Below, in pieces: positions 54,856 to 59,330 of a stretch of 59,330 nucleotides of DNA. Under the pieces are notes generated by a model. The model was not told where the DNA came from and ran no database searches. It saw nothing but the letters and a program-made list of their open reading frames with translations. Numbering within the stretch: the first letter of the stretch is position 1; each line of letters opens with the position of its first letter. The DNA is taken from NCBI GenBank assembly GCA_905178155.1, contig CAJINV010000027.1, forward strand, positions 1 through 59,330. The letters run 5' to 3'. Both the position numbers and the translations under genes were made by a program. Source of the DNA: Amoebophrya sp. A120. Taxonomy: Eukaryota > Sar > Dinophyceae > Syndiniales > Amoebophryaceae.

Positions 54856-57800
54856 ATGAGCGAGTTGCAAAAGAAAATTTTCCATTTCCGGATCCGGGTC
54901 GGCATGGATCCCTGTTGGAAAGTTGTCGCCCCGAAAGACCTATTTTGTGCAAAAGTGTCGTCTTTCGCGTACTAAAATTGCGATCATATTGCATGAAAAA
55001 TAGATGTGTGATCTCGTCCTGGATGACCTTGCAGGATAGTTTGCATTTTATTCTCTTTGATAATATGGCAATTTGTCATCGCAATTTTTACTAGTACGAG
55101 CCGATAATTTTGCAATGCATAAGACCACTGCACGTGCCTGTTCAGTGTTACGCACAACGACGAAGTCTTCAACGAAGCCGTGCGACGGGTTATATGCTGT
55201 GTAAAAACTAGCCACGGCCCCAATCCAGACTGGTCATACAAATCTGCAAGAAGCTTGAAATGTTTCTCATGAGCAATCCCGACCTGAAAAGCAGGTTCTA
55301 ACGCTGCCTTACAGTTTGTCATGCTAGAATCAGGATAACGATAAGGAGGTCGATTTGCGATGCAGCTGGAGTTGCACTAGATTCACTCGAATATTACACT
55401 GAGATGAGCGCAAACAACTTGTCTTCATGCGCGACAGCAAAAAGCTGTTGTTTTGTGTGGTAAAGCACCCATCTACTTGTTGACTCTTGCGGCGGGGACG
55501 TGTTATTTACTCAGGATAGGGCACCAGGGCGGGATATCATCGAGAGTATGCGCAGAATGCTGCTGTTGCTGAGCCCCTCAAGGCCAACTGGTTTGCGCGT
55601 CACTTGTCTGCGAGACAGAGGGAAGTGTTTGCCGCCCATGCTGTTCTCGTAGAATCACCGCCAGCTGGACAACAAGGCAGCATTGATTTGGAGCACAGAA
55701 GACTCAAATCCGTCGACCTTTCGAAAGATTTCCTGGCGTCACTGTATTTGGAGAAATTCGGTTCCCGCACAGGAGGTGAAGTAAGCGACGAAGGACCCGG
55801 GCTGTTGCAGCAGGCACGCAAGAGACGGAAAAGAAACAGCGAGAGGGAACTCGTTGCCGACTTAACGCATACGATCGCCGCAAACATTGCCGAGGAGACA
55901 CTGCAGCTCACGCACGACGAGGTCGTCGGGCCGGTCCGGGAAATTGCGCAGACGGTGGCGCCCTTCGCGCTGCGCAAATTGGCCAAGGAACTCTGGAAGC
56001 CGAAGGGCCAAACCGAAGAGGAGAGTGCCCCAAAACCGCCGCCAGCCAAGCCGGAGGCGAAGGAAGCTATCCACAGAATATTTTATTTCCGTACACGTAC
56101 GATAATTGCGGACTCTGCATGACAACACTTGCCTGTGATCCTAGTCAGCATAGCAAGCGTCAATACACTTTGGGTTGGCGAAATTTGTATATGCATTTCG
56201 TGCGTCGTGTCCGTGTGCGGGACATTTGTGTTGCATACAAGCCGCACAGATATTACCGACAGGAAAGCCGGAGCCGCAGGGAAAACCTGACGGGATTCCC
56301 GTCGAAGCAGACTCGGAGAACAACGGCGGGCAGGCCGCAAATAATGTTGCGGGATCTTCTAGACAAGCTGCAGGAAATCTTGCACAAGGACCGCCTGTTG
56401 GCAAACAGATTGCTATCCCTCCGTCTAGTACTCCGAAGAACGCCCCGTCCAGTAATTATTCCAGCACTTCTGCATCCACCCGGCCGTGTAACTCGACGTC
56501 GAGTACCGGGCGCAGCCGGGCCGGAACATTGACCTCGATGTACCCCGAGGAAGACTTCTGCGAGGGAGGTCCGGCGAGCGCTCCTCAATCCGCGGGGCCG
56601 CAGAGCGTCCCTTCTACAACCGGCGGACAGCATGGTGGCAGCTCGCCGCCAGGCGGTGCGGCTCCATCTGCGCCAGGCGTGGGTCCCTACCTGAATGCAG
56701 ATGCTTTGGCGCGGCTACCCATACCCGTGGCCGGGAATCTTCCCGGTGGTGGAGGTGGTTCTTGTAATGCCAATTTGACCACGAACCAGCAAGGTGGACC
56801 ACACCAAGCACAGGCTGCAGCGCCTTCAACGTGTGGAAGGTCTTCTTTCGTATCTGCTGTTCCAAATCCCGTCTTGCGCGGCGGGAAGGAGGCCGTGTTT
56901 GCTCATGGTCCAGCAGGCGGAGCTTCAATGGCGATGTCCGTAGACAACAGCACAAGAGCTCCGGGAAGCAGTGCGGCGAGTGTGGTTTCATCGAGCTATG
57001 CTGCGAGCAGTGCAGGACACACGTCTAACCAGATCCTTATGGCATTCTCAACTGTTACATTCTCAACTGTTACACGGATTTGCTATGCGACATTGCCATC
57101 AGCCTCCACTTGATCAAGGTGGGTTGCATGAGAAATCTTCGAAGGACTAAGCAGCATCTAAATCTGTGGAAAATCTGCGATGCGAAAGCTGCAATAATGC
57201 CACTTTCAGTATTGCTGTTCTTCTTCTTGCATTACAAGTCCATGTAACAGTTGAGAATGTAACGTTTGAGAACGCCATAATCCTTTATGGTTCGTCGGCT
57301 ACATCCACCACTACCGCTTCCCCGCTGTCTGCGCAGGGAACGGGTGTGCTGGTGTCTACTGGGCAGGTGTCCTCAGTGTGTAGTAGTTCTACTGGCTGCA
57401 ACTACTACAACAACGCGAGTTGTTCTGGTGTCCTCTCAACAGCATCGGCTGGAGCTGCATCACCCGGTGCGCCGCAGCAGGCAGCCTGCGGTGCAATGAA
57501 TTCCCCTGCGCCGGCGCAGGAGCCACAATCCAGCATTTCAGCAGGCGGACCACCTTTACACCCCCCCGGCGGAGCAACAACATCAACTCCAGGCGCGCCG
57601 AGTACCAGTGTTCCGTCGTTTCTGCGGCTAAAGATCGACCCAACTACTAACCCGAGCAACCTCGTGGCCCCGCCCACACATGACACAGACCCGTACGGAA
57701 GTAAATCGAAAGCAGCGCGAAGAGGGCATCTACAAGCATCTGGAGACGAATTTTCGCCCACGACTATTCTAGCGAAAAGACGGAAGTTCGACGCACCTCC

Positions 57801-59330
57801 GGGGACAGCCCTCGAACCGTTCCCGCCGCTTGTTGGGGGAGAAAATTCTGCGGGCGGAAGTAGTGTTGATACGTTTCTCCCCGGGGCCGCGAGTAGCGGT
57901 GGCGGCGGTCCGCCGCGGCGCCCGGGCGGAAATGGCGAGGACAAAGATCATATCCACTGTAAATGTGATGTCTGGGTCTGGAACATTGGAACTTGTCATG
58001 CAAAATTTGGACCGCACAGAAATCTGTGTTGCATGAGCGGCTGCAATGAGTGTTTCCCTAATTGTGGTTGACGAGCGAAAACGAAAAGCGAATCTGTCAT
58101 GCGGAATACGCATTCAGAATCTCTTGCACAGTCCTCTGATGTGAAGATGCTTCTGGGTGCATTCCCGAGGCGGGCTATCTTCGTGTTCGACATCTAGGAG
58201 ATGCTGATGCATGACACACCTTGTACTCTACTTCCAGACCCACACCACATTTTTGCACGTGCATATGTGAACATCCGGGTGACGGACCCAACAACAACTC
58301 CGGGGCGGGGACAGCACAGGCGCAGCTGCAAACCGTAGCGGAAGAAGATGAGACTGAAGAGGACGAGGGGGGGCAGGCTAGCGACGGATCATCTTCCCCC
58401 GGTGGGGACGCCTCGTCGCACGTCAGCACCGAGCACTCCATGAACGCCCTCGAGAACAACACGCCGTCTTTCGACATTCCGCCGCGGCGGAACGCGACGA
58501 TAATCCCCGCCGGGGTCCAACTACTTCCTTCACCAAAAGGTGGGGCCCCCGGAAGTTCATCCTCATCCTCATCCTCTGGCAGCGCAAGTTCATCCTCCTC
58601 TTCTTCAGCTGCATTTAGTTCTCCTCCAGGACCACTGCAGATGATGAGTCACAACGGCGGGGGAGGTGCAAGCGCAGGCGGGCTTCGTCAAATGGACATC
58701 GACCAGTCGCCTGATTTGTCATCGATCTCGCGGACATCCACAGCTGGACGGGAAACGGTAAACTCCGAAGGCAGCGGCACCTGGAGCAGCGGCGGTCAAC
58801 ACGACAACCATGCCTCTACGTCGCCTTCCCGCAATTTATTCTCCCCACGGGGTGATCAAGAAGGCTGTGCACCTACAACTTACAGCAATACGCACATCGG
58901 GGGACAAGGGCTGCATGACCAACAAGCGGGACCGAGCAGCGGGTCTTCTTCCTCTTCCGCGCCGGCAGCTTCTGGTGCGAGCAGCACACCTGGTGGCGCG
59001 TCTCAACAATTGTCCGCGAACACTGTGCTGTCGCCATCGTCGGTTTTGGAAGGTGCATCGAGTGGAGTGTTCCTGCCGCTGCCGAAAAACCTTCCTGCGG
59101 CAGCTTCGTCCTCTGCCTCGTCGCCCCAGGCTGGCAGCAGCTCGACGTCTACGTCGGTTGGTGGTGTCGTCCGGGGTCGTGGCCTAGCGCGGCAACATGA
59201 CAACAGTATTGTAAGGAAAAATCCCCCCTCCCCATATCAAAACGGAATTTCTGATGCTGGATTGGTGTACACGAATCAGCTTTGTATTGCAGAGAGGCAT
59301 TGCGGCCAGATCCCCAGGCTAGGTAGGGGC
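54856..59330 (+). CDS. gene C: Ser/Gly/Pro-rich protein, 3' end beyond the window
   Basis: Inferred exons are about 54856-54940, 55127-55192, 55524-56067, 56258-57037, 57285-57950 and 58271-59206. The start is uncertain: ATG 54856 is used here, but the frame is open upstream to about 54754 and could continue from gene B. The first part is folded-looking (KIFHFRIRVGMDPCWKVV, NDEVFNEAVRR, then a basic KRRKRN and a helical KLAKELWKP segment). From about 56260 on it is low complexity: Pro/Gln/Gly/Ser/Thr-rich, with an acidic EEDETEEDEGG stretch near 58335 and poly-Ser near 58555-58615. All five internal joins follow the introner rule and keep the frame. No domain was recognised. It ends inside a family C introner at the window edge. 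Confidence 0.6.
54941..55126 (+). mobile_element. introner, family D
   Basis: It starts TATTTTGTGCAAAAGTGTCG and closes with TAGTACGAGCCGATAATTTT, then GCAATGCATA. The 5-bp duplication AGACC is at 54936-54940 and 55122-55126. Splicing gives Pro-Lys-Asp-His-Cys-Thr-Cys in phase 1. Confidence 0.88.
55193..55523 (+). mobile_element. introner, family D-like
   Basis: It starts TATGCTGTGTAAAAACTAGC and ends TTACTCAGGATA followed by GGGCA. The upstream flank is GGTTA. Removing it joins CGG GTT A to CC AGG GCG and runs into the EYAQNAAVAEPLKANWF frame. Confidence 0.65.
56068..56257 (+). mobile_element. introner-rule intron
   Basis: It starts TATCCACAGAATATTTT and ends GCCGCACAGATA followed by TTACC. 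Removing it joins AAG GAA GC to G ACA GGA AAG in frame. The TIRs are weak. Confidence 0.6.
57038..57284 (+). mobile_element. introner, family B
   Basis: It starts TATGGCATTCTCAACTGTTA and ends AATGTAACGTTTGAGAACGC, then CATA. The 5-bp duplication ATCCT is at 57033-57037 and 57280-57284. Splicing gives Asn-Gln-Ile-Leu-Tyr-Gly-Ser-Ser in phase 2. Confidence 0.93.
57951..58270 (+). mobile_element. introner, family A (diverged)
   Basis: It starts TATCCACTGTAAATGTGATG followed by TCTGGGTCTGG, and closes with CCAGACCCACACCACATTTT, then GCACGTGCATA. The 5-nt flanks are GATCA and TGTGA. Removing it joins AAA GAT CA to A CAT CCG GGT GAC in the long acidic frame. Confidence 0.75.
59207..59330 (+). mobile_element. 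introner, family C, cut by the window end
   Basis: TATTGTAAGGAAAAATCCCC and the following 100 bases match the first part of the family C element at 15157. Its 3' end lies beyond the window. Confidence 0.85.

Noticed and set aside
13914-58270. Recurring short peptides ending in phrases such as VWVWK or SGSGRL at the ends of open frames
   Set aside because: These are translations of the family A TIR read into the intron. They are not protein motifs.

Overview
ORGANISM. This is eukaryotic nuclear DNA. Every convincing gene lies on the + strand and is split into exons. Many introns are mobile-looking elements with terminal inverted repeats (TIRs), flanked by 5-bp target duplications. Introner elements of this kind are known from the parasitic dinoflagellate Amoebophrya (Syndiniales), so I infer an Amoebophrya-like dinoflagellate. 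The species is not proven by the sequence. I saw no tRNA, rRNA, spliced-leader gene or CRISPR array.

LAYOUT. 1.4-6.0 kb: a secreted-protein-like gene (call it A). 6-13 kb: gene-poor, GC-rich repeats, including an inverted pair of repeat clusters around a 2-kb core. 13.1-18.6 kb: Mps1/TTK-like protein kinase 1 with a membrane anchor (K1). 19.1-22.2 kb: one or two less certain genes, one with a possible 2-oxoglutarate oxygenase fold. 22.2-25.3 kb: intergenic, with repeats. 25.3-29.7 kb: a second Mps1/TTK-like kinase (K2), paralogous to K1. 29.9-40.8 kb: a WNK-like kinase fused to a ubiquitin-specific-protease-like domain (K3). One of its introns is 4.4 kb and carries 36 copies of a 96-bp hairpin minisatellite. 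42.8-54.5 kb: gene B, a giant paralogue of A that adds an acyl-protein-thioesterase-like hydrolase domain. 54.8 kb to the end: gene C, Ser/Gly/Pro-rich and cut by the window edge.

THE SYSTEM. About 30 introns fit one rule: remove a segment that starts TAT (sometimes TA) and ends ATA, plus one 5-nt flank copy. Applied by hand, the rule restores an open frame at nearly every site, even where the two 5-nt copies have diverged. At least four TIR families (A-D) use it, with several single-copy types. They share TAT...ATA ends and internal GCATGACAAA/TTTGTCATGC words but have unrelated TIRs. None carries a recognisable transposase. The paralogue pairs (A/B and K1/K2) give natural empty sites: none of the securely placed introners is shared, so they were gained independently after duplication. 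A few ordinary GT-AG introns coexist in the same genes.

LIMITS. Exon joins were derived by reading, not from RNA. First-exon boundaries of A and B, two joins in K2 and one in K1 are unresolved and are marked as such.
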